A stretch of 64,000 nt of DNA from Betaproteobacteria bacterium UBA2592. GTDB taxonomy: Bacteria; Pseudomonadota; Gammaproteobacteria; Burkholderiales; Rhodocyclaceae. Below the pieces are notes generated by a model, which saw only the letters and a program-made list of their open reading frames with translations, made no database searches and was not told where the DNA came from. The stretch covers positions 6,720 through 70,719 of the forward strand of contig DDKS01000020.1 of NCBI GenBank assembly GCA_002340095.1, read 5' to 3'. A program made the translations under genes and the position numbers. Below are positions 45,786-54,338 of the stretch, in pieces. The first letter of the stretch is position 1. Each line of letters starts with the position of its first letter.

Positions 45786-46477
45786 GGTCGTGGCAATGCT
45801 TGCAGGAAAAGAGCGGGATCGGGGGCGAAAGGCGCGTGGGCCTTGCCGGGCAGGACATGCAGACGGGCGCCGGGCAGTTTCCCGGCCAGCCAGTGCGCGG
45901 CGGCCAGGGGCATCAGGGGATCGGCCTCCCCGTGGATCAGGTTGACCGGGCAGGTGACGGCTTCCAGAGCATGGCGCAGATCGGCCTGGCCCAGCCAGCT
46001 CAGGCCACCCTCCAGCAGTGCCTGGGTGGGGGGGGTGGCCTGCTGACCGAGCAGGCGGGCAGCGGCCCGGGCCTTCTCGTCGCCCCGGCAGAAATTGCTG
46101 ATGAAGCGGGGCAGGGCCTGGACCCCTGCCTCGGCCACTGCGGCGGCGAAGGTCTGCAGTTCGGCCGCACCCAAGCCATGGGGCCAGTCCGGACGCTGCA
46201 GGAAGCTGGGGGTGGCGGCCACCAGGATGAGGCCGATGATCCGCTCCGGCGCCCGGGCGGCGCAGGCCAGGGCCAGCAGGGCGCCGAGGGACCAGCCCCC
46301 CAGGTGGCAGCGGGGCGGCAGGGCGGCGAGCAGGGCGTCCACGGCTGCGTCGAAATGGGGCGGGACCGGGCCTGCCGTGCCGGGCAGGTCGAGCACCTGC
46401 CAGCCACTGCCTTCCAGCACTGCCGCCAGGGGGCCGCGCCCCAGGCCCCAGCCGGGCAGGAACAGCGCGGCGCTCAT
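45782..46477 (-). CDS. bioH: Pimeloyl-[ACP] methyl ester esterase
   Basis: The 231-residue alpha/beta hydrolase has nucleophile Ser63 in GGWSLGA, the acid in HGEADPLMP and the catalytic His in PGKAHAPF. It removes the methyl group put on by BioC once the pimeloyl chain is complete. ATG 46475-46477 overlaps the bioF stop by 4 bp and starts MSAALFLPGWGLG, the typical BioH opening. Cytosolic. Confidence 0.93.
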   Translation of the reverse strand: MSAALFLPGWGLGRGPLAAVLEGSGWQVLDLPGTAGPVPPHFDAAVDALLAALPPRCHLGGWSLGALLALACAARAPERIIGLILVAATPSFLQRPDWPHGLGAAELQTFAAAVAEAGVQALPRFISNFCRGDEKARAAARLLGQQATPPTQALLEGGLSWLGQADLRHALEAVTCPVNLIHGEADPLMPLAAAHWLAGKLPGARLHVLPGKAHAPFAPDPALFLQALPRP

Positions 46478-47634
46478 GCCAGTCCTTTCAGGGTATCCAC
46501 CAGCCGGGCCACGTCGGCCTCGCTGTGGGCGGCGGAGAGGGAAATGCGCAGCCGGGCGGTGCCGGCGGGCACCGTGGGCGGGCGAATCGCCGCCACCCAC
46601 AGGCCCCGCTCCCAGAGCGCCTGCGAGAGGGCCAGGGCGGCTTCGTTGTCGCCCACGATCAGGGGCTGGATGGCGGTTTCCGAGGGCAGCAAGGCCCAGG
46701 GCAGGCCGGCGAGCCCTTCCTGCAATTGCCGGATCAGGGCCTGCAGGTGGGCGCGCCGGTCGTCACCGGCGGCGATCAGTTCCAGGCTTTTCACCAGGGC
46801 GCAGGCCACGGCGGGCGGCTGGGCGGTGGTGAAGATGTAGCTTCGGGCCTTTTGCAGCAGGTAATCCATGACCAGCTCCGACCCGGCCACGAAGGCACCG
46901 CCGACCCCGGCCGCCTTGCCCAGGGTGCCCATCAGGATCACCCGGGGATGGGGGGGAATGCGGTAATGGGCGAGACTGCCTTCCCCGTGGGGGCCGAGCA
47001 CGCCGAAGCCGTGGGCGTCGTCCAGCACCAGCCAGGCGTCGAAACGCTCGGCCAGGGCGAGCAACTCGGCCAGGGGCGCCAGATCCCCGTCCATGCTGAA
47101 CACCGCGTCGCTGACGATGACCTTGGTGCGGGCGTCGCTGGCGGCCAGCAGGCGCTCCAGGGCGGCCATGTCGTTGTGGGGGTAGCGGTGGTGCCGGGCT
47201 CGGGAAAGCTGCACCGCGTCGATGAGCGAGGCGTGATTGAGCCGGTCGGCGAAGATGGCGTCGTCCCGGCCCGGGGCCAGGGTGGGGGTGACGGCCAGGT
47301 TGGCCAGGTAGCCGGTGGAGAAGGTGAGCACCCGGGCAAAGCCGGTGAAGGCGGCCAGGCGCTCCTCCAGGATGTCGTGGGGCCTCAGGTGGCCGCTCAC
47401 CAGGTGCGAGGCGCCTGAGCCCGCGCCCCAGGTCAGGGCTCCATCGGCCAGGGCCCGGGCGATCTCCGGGTGGGCGGCGAGGCCCAGGTAGTCGTTGCTG
47501 GCGAAGGCCAGCATTTCCCGGCCCTCCACCCTGGCCTGGGGGCTGCAGGGGGAATCGAGCCGGCGGCGCCGGCGGGCCAGGCCCTGGTCGTCCAGGGCGG
47601 CGAGTTCCTCCCGGAGGCGGGTTTCGATGTTCAT
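46474..47634 (-). CDS. bioF: 8-amino-7-oxononanoate synthase
   Basis: The 386-residue PLP enzyme condenses pimeloyl-ACP or -CoA with alanine. The PLP lysine is in GTLGKAAGVGGAF and the cofactor contact in DDAHGFGVLGPHGEGS. An earlier in-frame ATG (47658) exists, but ATG 47632-47634 overlaps the vapC stop as ATGA and gives MNIETRLREELAAL, the normal start. So bioF is translationally coupled to a toxin gene, not to bioA as in simpler clusters. Confidence 0.95.
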   Translation of the reverse strand: MNIETRLREELAALDDQGLARRRRRLDSPCSPQARVEGREMLAFASNDYLGLAAHPEIARALADGALTWGAGSGASHLVSGHLRPHDILEERLAAFTGFARVLTFSTGYLANLAVTPTLAPGRDDAIFADRLNHASLIDAVQLSRARHHRYPHNDMAALERLLAASDARTKVIVSDAVFSMDGDLAPLAELLALAERFDAWLVLDDAHGFGVLGPHGEGSLAHYRIPPHPRVILMGTLGKAAGVGGAFVAGSELVMDYLLQKARSYIFTTAQPPAVACALVKSLELIAAGDDRRAHLQALIRQLQEGLAGLPWALLPSETAIQPLIVGDNEAALALSQALWERGLWVAAIRPPTVPAGTARLRISLSAAHSEADVARLVDTLKGLA

Positions 47635-48044
47635 GCCGTGCCGACCCAGTTTTCCCATTGCAGACCGGGAACCCGGGCGAATTCCCGATCGTTGTTGGTG
47701 ACCAGGATCCAGCCTTCGGCCCGGGCGTGGGCGGCCAACCAGAGGTCGTTGTTGCCAATGGGCATGCCCTGTTGCTGGAGGACGGCACGAATCTGGCCAT
47801 AGTGTTCCCCGGCGGCTTCGGGCAGGGGGCTGACCGGAATGGCCTGTTCCAGCTGGGCGACGACGGCCAGGGCCCGTTCCCGGGCCTGGCTCTTTTCGGC
47901 ACCGAAGCGCAGTTCGCCCAGGGTGACTACGGACATGCTCAATTCCCGCGCCTGATGACGTGCAAAACGCTCCCGCACTTCAGGCGGGTTGTGCTTGGCG
48001 ATATAGATGCAGATGTTGGTGTCGAGCAGGTAGCGGATACTCAT
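47631..48044 (-). CDS. vapC: VapC-type PIN-domain ribonuclease toxin
   Basis: The 137-residue PIN domain has the four acidic residues of the metal site: Asp8 (LLDTN), Glu44 (GELRFG), Asp100 (NNDLWLAAHA) and Asp119 (VTNNDREF). VapC toxins cut tRNA or rRNA when freed from VapB. Its start overlaps the vapB stop by 1 nt, and its stop overlaps the bioF start by 4 nt. It therefore lies inside the biotin operon. Confidence 0.93.
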   Translation of the reverse strand: MSIRYLLDTNICIYIAKHNPPEVRERFARHQARELSMSVVTLGELRFGAEKSQARERALAVVAQLEQAIPVSPLPEAAGEHYGQIRAVLQQQGMPIGNNDLWLAAHARAEGWILVTNNDREFARVPGLQWENWVGTA

Positions 48045-48274
48045 CAGAAGCTCTCGCGCTCCTGGGGTGGCGTGTCGTCGCGGCCTTCCTCCATGAAGTC
48101 GGAAGGTAGTTGGGTTAGCAGATCGAAGATGGCGGTAGCGTTGGTGGGGACTTCACGCAGGACGATTTCGTCGCCGCGCCGGAAAATCTCTACCTGCTCG
48201 ACGTTGAGCCGGAATTCCTTGGGCAGGCGCACCGCCTGGCTGTTACCGGACTGGAAGACACGGGCGTAGGTCAT
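48044..48274 (-). CDS. vapB: VapB-type antitoxin (AbrB fold)
   Basis: This 76-residue antitoxin has an AbrB-type DNA-binding N-terminus (MTYARVFQSGNSQAVRLPKEFRLNVEQVEIFRRGDEIVL) and an acidic C-terminal tail that binds VapC. ATG 48272-48274 follows GGAG; the longer frame to 48331 runs through the operator and is not used. With vapC it is a complete type II module, 77 bp downstream of bioA. Confidence 0.92.
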   Translation of the reverse strand: MTYARVFQSGNSQAVRLPKEFRLNVEQVEIFRRGDEIVLREVPTNATAIFDLLTQLPSDFMEEGRDDTPPQERESF

Positions 48275-48289
48275 GGGGTGCTCCTGCTG

Positions 48290-48312
48290 TGTATATACGT
48301 GAAGTTTATACA
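48290..48312. promoter_or_regulatory. vapBC operator palindrome
   Basis: TGTATA and TATACA arms enclose 11 bp directly upstream of the vapB ribosome site, in the gap after bioA. The TATAAA/TATATA sequences inside also offer a -10. It is a typical VapBC autorepression site and gives vapBC-bioFHCD its own promoter. Confidence 0.55.
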
Positions 48313-48351
48313 TCCAGGTAACTGAAGCCAAGCAGTCAAAACATGACCTCC

Positions 48352-49782
48352 TTACTCAAGCGTGCGGCCATGTTTGGCAGCGATGGCGGCTTTGACGTAA
48401 CCCTTGGCATTGCGGGCAAGGTCGCCAGGAGGATCGGTCGCTTCCCCATTTTCCAGCGCCGCATCCAGCGCCCAGGCCACGGCCTGGGCCAGGTGGGTGA
48501 TTTCTTCCGGGCTGACGATGTAGGGCGGCATCACGTACACCGTGTTGCCCATGGGGCGCACCAGGGCTTGCCGTTCCAGGGCGGCCCGGTAGAACTTGCG
48601 GGAGAAGGCCGGGTCGCTGCTTTTTACGTCGAAGGCCAGGATCATGCCCCGCTGGCGCAGGTGGCGCACCCGGGGATGGCCGGCCAGGGGGGCGAAGGCG
48701 GCTTCGAGCCGGGCGGCTTGTTCCCGGTTGGTTTCAAGTACCTGGTCCTGCTCGAAGATGTCCAGGGTGGCCAGCGCCGCCCGGCAGGCCAGGGGGTTGC
48801 CGGTGTAGGAGTGGGAGTGCAGGAAGCCCCGGGCCGTGGCTTCGTCGTAGAAGGCAGCGTAGATCGCATCGGTGCTGAGCACGATGGAGAGGGGCAGGTA
48901 GCCGCCGGAGATGCCTTTCGAGAGGCAGAGCAGGTCCGGTTTGATGCCGGCCTGTTCGTGGGCGAAGAAGCTGCCGGTGCGGCCGCAGCCCACGGCGATT
49001 TCGTCGCAGATCAGGTGCACTTCGTATTGATCGCAGAGCTGCCGGGCCAGGCGCAGGTATTCCGGATCGTACATGACCATGCCGGCGGCGCCCTGGACCA
49101 GGGGTTCGACGATGAGGGCGGCGATGTGCTCCCCTTCGGCTTCCAGTTTGGCTTCCAGGGCGGCGGCGGCGCGCCGGGCCAGGTCGGCGGCGGTTTCACC
49201 GGGTGCGGCCTGGCGGCTGTCCGGGCACATCACGGTGTCGGCCTGGCGCACCAGGGGGGCATAAGCATCCCGGAAAATCGCCACGTTGGTGACTGCCAGA
49301 GCCCCCACGGTTTCCCCGTGGTAGCTGCCTTCCAGGCAGAGGAAGCGGGTTTTCTGCGGCCGGCCCCGGTTCTGCCAGTGATGAAAGCTCATCTTGAGCG
49401 CGATTTCCGTGGCCGAGGCCCCGTCGGAAGCGTAGAAGGCGTGCCCCAGGTGGCCGCCGGTGAGGGCGGCGAGGCGTTCCGACAGTTCCACCACCGGCTG
49501 ATGGGTGAAACCCGCCAGCATCACGTGCTCCAGGTTTTCCAGCTGGGCCCTCAGGGCGGCGTTGATGCGCGGATTGGCGTGGCCGAACAGATTGGTCCAC
49601 CAGGAGCTGATGCCGTCCAGGTAGCGCTTGCCGTCGAAGTCGTACAGCCAGGCCCCTTCACCCCGGGCGATGGGCACCAGGGGCAGGGCCATGGGGCCCG
49701 TGCTGTGGTGGTGCTGCATCTGGGTACAGGGGTGCCAGACGGCGGCCAGACTGCGGGAAAGCCACGTCTCGTTCTTGCTCAT
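48352..49782 (-). CDS. bioA: Adenosylmethionine-8-amino-7-oxononanoate aminotransferase
   Basis: The 476-residue class III aminotransferase converts KAPA to DAPA with SAM as amino donor. It has the CDEIAVGCGRTG metal/PLP aspartate segment and the PLP lysine in LCLSKGISGGYLPLS. It lies 12 bp after the DUF2863 gene and 77 bp before vapB, all on the minus strand. In many relatives bioA adjoins bioF; here vapBC separates them. Confidence 0.95.
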   Translation of the reverse strand: MSKNETWLSRSLAAVWHPCTQMQHHHSTGPMALPLVPIARGEGAWLYDFDGKRYLDGISSWWTNLFGHANPRINAALRAQLENLEHVMLAGFTHQPVVELSERLAALTGGHLGHAFYASDGASATEIALKMSFHHWQNRGRPQKTRFLCLEGSYHGETVGALAVTNVAIFRDAYAPLVRQADTVMCPDSRQAAPGETAADLARRAAAALEAKLEAEGEHIAALIVEPLVQGAAGMVMYDPEYLRLARQLCDQYEVHLICDEIAVGCGRTGSFFAHEQAGIKPDLLCLSKGISGGYLPLSIVLSTDAIYAAFYDEATARGFLHSHSYTGNPLACRAALATLDIFEQDQVLETNREQAARLEAAFAPLAGHPRVRHLRQRGMILAFDVKSSDPAFSRKFYRAALERQALVRPMGNTVYVMPPYIVSPEEITHLAQAVAWALDAALENGEATDPPGDLARNAKGYVKAAIAAKHGRTLE

Positions 49783-49794
49783 GGGGCGCCCGGG

Positions 49795-50970
49795 TCAGTG
49801 CAGGGTCTGGGGTTGGGCTTCGGGCTGCTCGGGCATTTCCGCATGCACGAGCTCTCCTTCGGCGTTGGGGAAGAAGGGGGCGCCACAGTCGTCGCAGAAT
49901 TCCATGGGCATCCGGTGGTCGAGGCTGACGATGTCCTTGAGGCCGCACTGGCGCAGGGTGGTATCGATTTCCCCGGCCACGTCGGTTTGCTCGTCCTCGG
50001 CGCCAAGCAGGGCCCAGACCACGCCGTGGTAGACCGCGTGGTCCCGGTCGCGGGGGGCGAGGCCGATCCGGTATTCCTCCAGGCGCCGGTCGTGGCAGGG
50101 GGCCACCACGGCGCGCATTTCCTCGGGCAGCAGGCCCAGGGTGGTCTGCAGGAAGGCCACCGAGGCCTTGACCGCATAAGCGCGGGATTCCCGATCCGCA
50201 TGGCGGCAGGCACTGTGGTAGGCGTCGGGCAGCAGGGGCTGGTAGGCACAGCCGGTAAACAGCGGGGCAAGGTTGGGGCTGCCCTGCCGTATCCAGGCCG
50301 TGAGGGATTCTTCCCGGTTGCCGTCGCTCTCGTTCCAGCGGAACAGGGGAGCGCCCCGGGGTACCAGGACGACGCCGATCAGGTAGCGCACGTCGGAGAG
50401 GAAGCGGTTGGTCTCCGGCAGGCCCCGGGTGTCCAGATGCAGGTGTTCCCGGGTCAGGGCCTTTTCCGCGAGGGCCCGGGTCAGCTGCCAGGTGTCGTGA
50501 AAGCTGCGCGGCAGCTGGTCCGGGCTGAACAGGTAGTCCACCAGGGCGATGCGGGCCTCGTGGGCAAAGACATGGGCCCCCAGTTGCACGGCCAGGGGGG
50601 CCAGGCTGTTCTGGCCCAGGGGGCCGGCGGGGATGCTGAAGCGGGACCAGGCCAGGATGGGGGCGGCGAAGAGCTGTGCATCCCAGAACTGACCGGAAAG
50701 CTCCAGGCCGTGGGTTTCGGCGGCGGCCTCCACATGGTTGGCCAGTTCGTTCTGGGCCCGGGGGTGGGATTCGAACAGGCGGTCCATGGCCTGGTTGATT
50801 TCATCCTCGGCGCCGGTATGGATCAGGGCCTGGACCAGTTCGGCCAGGCGGGTTTCCCAGAACAGGTCTTCCAGCCGGCCGCCGGATTCCGACAGGCCGA
50901 TGGCCAGGCGCTGCAGCTCTGCGGCGTCTCGGGAGAGACGGTCGCGGGTGCCGAAACGGGTGCGTTTCAT
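49795..50970 (-). CDS. DUF2863 family protein
   Basis: The 391-residue soluble protein matches the betaproteobacterial DUF2863 family in length and sequence style (RDAAELQRLAIGLSESGGRLEDLFWE). The C-terminal stretch FCDDCGAPFFPN contains a Cys-x2-Cys that may be half of a metal knuckle. No enzymatic motif is recognisable and no function is known. It sits between the gcr-like gene (27-bp gap) and bioA (12-bp gap) on the same strand. Confidence 0.8.
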   Translation of the reverse strand: MKRTRFGTRDRLSRDAAELQRLAIGLSESGGRLEDLFWETRLAELVQALIHTGAEDEINQAMDRLFESHPRAQNELANHVEAAAETHGLELSGQFWDAQLFAAPILAWSRFSIPAGPLGQNSLAPLAVQLGAHVFAHEARIALVDYLFSPDQLPRSFHDTWQLTRALAEKALTREHLHLDTRGLPETNRFLSDVRYLIGVVLVPRGAPLFRWNESDGNREESLTAWIRQGSPNLAPLFTGCAYQPLLPDAYHSACRHADRESRAYAVKASVAFLQTTLGLLPEEMRAVVAPCHDRRLEEYRIGLAPRDRDHAVYHGVVWALLGAEDEQTDVAGEIDTTLRQCGLKDIVSLDHRMPMEFCDDCGAPFFPNAEGELVHAEMPEQPEAQPQTLH

Positions 50971-50997
50971 GATTCAGCCCCTATAACGAAAAGCCGA

Positions 50998-53004
50998 CTA
51001 TTGTACCAACTCGTCGGCCTGTTTCCGGGGGGGCAGGAAGAAATCCCGGGGGTGGCTGAGCAGGCGCCGGCCAATGCCCCGCATCAGCTGCCGTCCCTGG
51101 GAGAAGGTGACGCCCCGGGCGCGCAGGGCCACGAACAGGGCGAGGGCGAAGCTGACCCCGAGGTTGACCAGGCCGATGCCGGCCACGCCGACGCAGGCCC
51201 AGAGAAAGGGGGCCAGGGGCGGGGCGAAGTCGTAGGCGGCCGCTGCATAGCCGAGATAGGCCGAGGAGAAGGCGATGTGGCGGATGTCGATGGGCAGCCC
51301 CAGCAGCATTCCGATGCCCCAGGCGCTGCCGAGCATCATGCCGAAGATGAAGTTGCCGGCCAGGGCGCCCATGTGCCGTTCCACATAGCCGGCGAACCGC
51401 TCCAGCCGCGGCATTCCCAGCAGGCGCCGGGCCCAGCCCAGCTGCCGGATGCGCTGGGGGACCCGGTTGTAGGTGGTGAGGTTGTCGAAATAGCCGGCGA
51501 TCAGGCCCGAGAGGAACAGACAGACGCCGGCCACCCCGGCGTAGAGCAGGGCACCGCTCGTGAAGGGGTGGTGTCCGGCCAGAAGCTTGTCCGCCTCCGC
51601 AGGGGAAATCGCCTGCTGGCCGGTGAGCAGGAAAATCAGGAAACTGATGCCGATGGCCATGGGAATGGCCACTGAAACGTTGCCGAGAATGGCAACGATC
51701 TGGCTGCGGGTGGTGCGGGCGATCAGGGTGATCAGGTTTTCCAGGTCGCGCACCTTGCCCCGCGCCTCGCCGATGGAGGCGGCCAGGGCATTGGCGGTCA
51801 TGGCCGGCTGCTTGGTGGCCACGGTGAAGCCGACCATGTAGATGATCATGAAGCCCAGGCCATAGTTGAGGCCGTAGGCCAGCATCTCGTTCAGGGGGGC
51901 CAGGTGCACGTTGTGCAGGGCCAGCTTGATCATGGCCATCACGGCGATGAAGACCCCGGCGCCCATGGCCGCCCGGCCCATGCTGAAATACTCCCGGCGG
52001 TTTTCGGTTATGTAGTGTTCGCCCGCCTTGCCCGCGTATTCGGTGACCCGCCGGGCGGTGATTTCCAGGTTCTGGCGCCAGAAGGTGCGCAGGTCGTTCT
52101 TGCGGCAGGAGGCGAATACCAGGGTCTTGAGCAGGCTGACGACGGAGGGATAGGCGGTCCGTCCGCTCCGGTCCCGCTGCAACTCGCCGGCGATGCAGGC
52201 CAGCTGTTCGCCCCGGCTGATATGGTCGCGCAGGCACTGGAGCTTGTAGGTGAGCTGCAAGCTGGTGCCGGCCTGGGCAGAGCGGCGGTGAATGCGCTCG
52301 ACGGCCTCGCGGCACTGATCGAACAGCACCAGCAGCTGCTTCTCGTCCTCGGCCACGGCCTCCGGGTCGTCCCAGCGGTTCAGGCAGCATTCCACGAAGG
52401 CCCGGGTTTCCAGGTTCTGGGCCAGGAAGGGGGATTCGGGCCGGGCCAGGCTGGTATCCAGACGCAGCAGTTCCGGCTCGAAGCCGATCACCGTGATGCG
52501 GTAGGAAAGTAACCAAAGGCTCTGCAGCATGGCCGGCAGGCCCACGGGCAGGGTGGCCGGGTCCGAGTCCGTCTCGAATTCCAGACTGGCGAGCAGGGAG
52601 GTCCAGGTCTCGTCCGCCACCCCTGTCACCCAGATCTCGTCGGTCTTGCGCTGGAACAGGTGTTGCAGCAGGTCGCCCAGGTATTCCTCCGGCTGCTGCA
52701 GGTCGGGCAGCAAGGTGTGGCTGATGCGTCGCCAGGTTTCGGAAAAAAAACCGGTGATGGGCAAGATGCCCAGGGACAGGTACAAGGAGCCGGCCTGGCG
52801 CGTGGCGAACAGGGATTCGATGGCCTCCCGCACCCGGCGGCGCAGCGCAGCATCATTTTGCAGGCGGGCGGCCAGCGATTCGATGCGGGCCGTGGCGGAA
52901 ACGATGTCCTCGGGGTTGTTGGGGCGCAGTTGCTCGACCAGCCCGGACAGGAGGCTCATGGCGTCCGGTTCGGCGGGTGTCAGGCCGTGGGGGGGGTGTT
53001 CCAT
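50998..53004 (-). CDS. Gcr-like multi-pass membrane protein (annotated as site-specific recombinase)
   Basis: The 668-residue protein belongs to the family named after Neisseria gcr. It has a soluble N-terminal half (about 1-330) and six or more transmembrane segments in the C-terminal half (AMGAGVFIAVMAMIKLAL, MIIYMVGFTVATKQP, VAIPMAIGISFLIFLL and others). No serine- or tyrosine-recombinase motif is visible, so the recombinase name rests on an old indirect observation and a membrane role is more likely. It precedes DUF2863 and bioA. Confidence 0.8.
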   Translation of the reverse strand: MEHPPHGLTPAEPDAMSLLSGLVEQLRPNNPEDIVSATARIESLAARLQNDAALRRRVREAIESLFATRQAGSLYLSLGILPITGFFSETWRRISHTLLPDLQQPEEYLGDLLQHLFQRKTDEIWVTGVADETWTSLLASLEFETDSDPATLPVGLPAMLQSLWLLSYRITVIGFEPELLRLDTSLARPESPFLAQNLETRAFVECCLNRWDDPEAVAEDEKQLLVLFDQCREAVERIHRRSAQAGTSLQLTYKLQCLRDHISRGEQLACIAGELQRDRSGRTAYPSVVSLLKTLVFASCRKNDLRTFWRQNLEITARRVTEYAGKAGEHYITENRREYFSMGRAAMGAGVFIAVMAMIKLALHNVHLAPLNEMLAYGLNYGLGFMIIYMVGFTVATKQPAMTANALAASIGEARGKVRDLENLITLIARTTRSQIVAILGNVSVAIPMAIGISFLIFLLTGQQAISPAEADKLLAGHHPFTSGALLYAGVAGVCLFLSGLIAGYFDNLTTYNRVPQRIRQLGWARRLLGMPRLERFAGYVERHMGALAGNFIFGMMLGSAWGIGMLLGLPIDIRHIAFSSAYLGYAAAAYDFAPPLAPFLWACVGVAGIGLVNLGVSFALALFVALRARGVTFSQGRQLMRGIGRRLLSHPRDFFLPPRKQADELVQ

Positions 53005-53092
53005 GGGCTTGCCCTCCGTTTTTGCGAGGCCGCATTATCGCCCAAAGCGGCAAGCCGCTAAAATCGTCCGGTCCGATTGCTGGAGTCCTTCC

Positions 53093-53872
53093 ATGTTCAT
53101 GCTGCTCTCCCCCGCCAAGTCCCTGGATTTCGAAACCCCGGTGCCCGCCGGCCTGCCCTGCACCCAGCCGGGCTGGCTGCAGGAATCCGCCGCCCTGATC
53201 GAGTGCCTGCGCCAGCTTTCTCCAGCCCAGGTGGCGGCGCTGATGGATCTCAGCGACAAGCTGGCGGTGCTGAACGTGACCCGCTATGCCGAATGGTCGC
53301 TGCCCTTCACCCCGGAAAACGCCAAGCAGGCGGTGCTGGCCTTCAATGGCGATGTGTACGAGGGACTGGACGCCCCCCGTCTGCAGGCGGACGACCTGGA
53401 GTGGGCGCAGGCGCACCTGGGCATCCTTTCGGGGCTCTACGGTCTGCTCAGACCGCTCGACCTGATCCAGCCCTACCGCCTGGAAATGGGCACGAAACTG
53501 GCCAACAGCCGGGGCAAGGATCTTTACGCCTGGTGGGGCGACCGGTTGCGGGATGCGGTGCAGGCCGCTACCGAGGCCTCCGGCACGCCGGTGCTGGTGA
53601 ACCTGGCGTCCGAGGAATACTTCAAGGCAGTGCGTCCGCAAACCTTGAGGGTGCCCGTCATCCAGCCCGTGTTCGAGGATTGGAAGGGGGGCAGGTACAA
53701 GATCATCAGTTTCTACGCCAAACGTGCCCGGGGGCTGATGGCCCGTTATGCCATCGAGCAGCGCATCGACGATCCGGAAGGACTCAAGGATTTCAATCGG
53801 GAAGGCTATGCCTTCGATCCCGCTGCCAGCGAAGGGGATAGCTGGGTGTTCCGCCGTCGCCAGGCGGATTGA
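53093..53872 (+). CDS. yaaA: YaaA peroxide-stress protein (UPF0246)
   Basis: The 259-residue YaaA family protein begins MFMLLSPAKSLDFETP and contains ILSGLYGLLRPLDLIQPYRLEMGTKL and KIISFYAKRARGLMARY, the hallmark segments of the family. YaaA lowers free iron and oxidative DNA damage during peroxide stress in E. coli and binds DNA. GGAG precedes the ATG. It is divergent from gcr and converges on the PIN gene with a 10-bp gap. Confidence 0.95.
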   Translation: MFMLLSPAKSLDFETPVPAGLPCTQPGWLQESAALIECLRQLSPAQVAALMDLSDKLAVLNVTRYAEWSLPFTPENAKQAVLAFNGDVYEGLDAPRLQADDLEWAQAHLGILSGLYGLLRPLDLIQPYRLEMGTKLANSRGKDLYAWWGDRLRDAVQAATEASGTPVLVNLASEEYFKAVRPQTLRVPVIQPVFEDWKGGRYKIISFYAKRARGLMARYAIEQRIDDPEGLKDFNREGYAFDPAASEGDSWVFRRRQAD

Positions 53873-53882
53873 TCCACGCCCT

Positions 53883-54338
53883 TCAGGAGCTGGGGACTTC
53901 TGCCAGTCTTTCGAGGCGCGCTATCGCTTCGTCCGGGCGGAGAATCTCGAAGGGCGGGGGTAGCAGGCTGCGGCGCACCTTGAGCACCAGCTTGTCCTTG
54001 CTCACCAGCCAGTCGGCCCGGCCCCGGGCTGCCAGTTCGATGAAGCGCTGGTCGTCCTGGTCGCGGCACTGGGGCAGATGTGCCGGCCAGCCGCTGCCGG
54101 GAATGTGCTCGGCCCGGGCGGCGTAGGCCTTCCACAGGCTGGCGGCGTCCGCCTCGTCCAGCTTCAGTTTCGGGTAGGCCAGCACCCGGCGCAGTTCCTC
54201 CAGACAGCCCGTGTCCGTCAGGCAGCGGATGCGGCCCTGCTCCAGGGCCCGGGCCAGGGGGCCGGTGGAGGGATCGCGGAAACGGAAGATGTCGATCACC
54301 ACATTGGTGTCGAACACCAGGCGCAGGGGAGGCGTCAT
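53883..54338 (-). CDS. PIN-domain protein (putative toxin component)
   Basis: This 151-residue PIN domain of the family called putative toxin-antitoxin toxin component starts LRLVFDTNVVIDIFRF (Asp10). It keeps DTGCLEELRRVL, DQDDQRFIELA and SKDKLVL, so the acidic active site looks complete. No antitoxin gene lies upstream: the next 400 bp are non-coding. It is either solitary or has lost its partner. Nuclease activity is inferred from the fold. Confidence 0.85.
   Translation of the reverse strand: MTPPLRLVFDTNVVIDIFRFRDPSTGPLARALEQGRIRCLTDTGCLEELRRVLAYPKLKLDEADAASLWKAYAARAEHIPGSGWPAHLPQCRDQDDQRFIELAARGRADWLVSKDKLVLKVRRSLLPPPFEILRPDEAIARLERLAEVPSS

Noticed and set aside
48343..51675. A 1110-residue open frame on the + strand across bioA, DUF2863 and gcr
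   Set aside because: It is a shadow of three well-supported minus-strand genes and lacks any recognisable domain.
50998..53004. Site-specific recombinase
   Set aside because: There are no catalytic Ser/Tyr recombinase motifs and many transmembrane helices; the family name is misleading.
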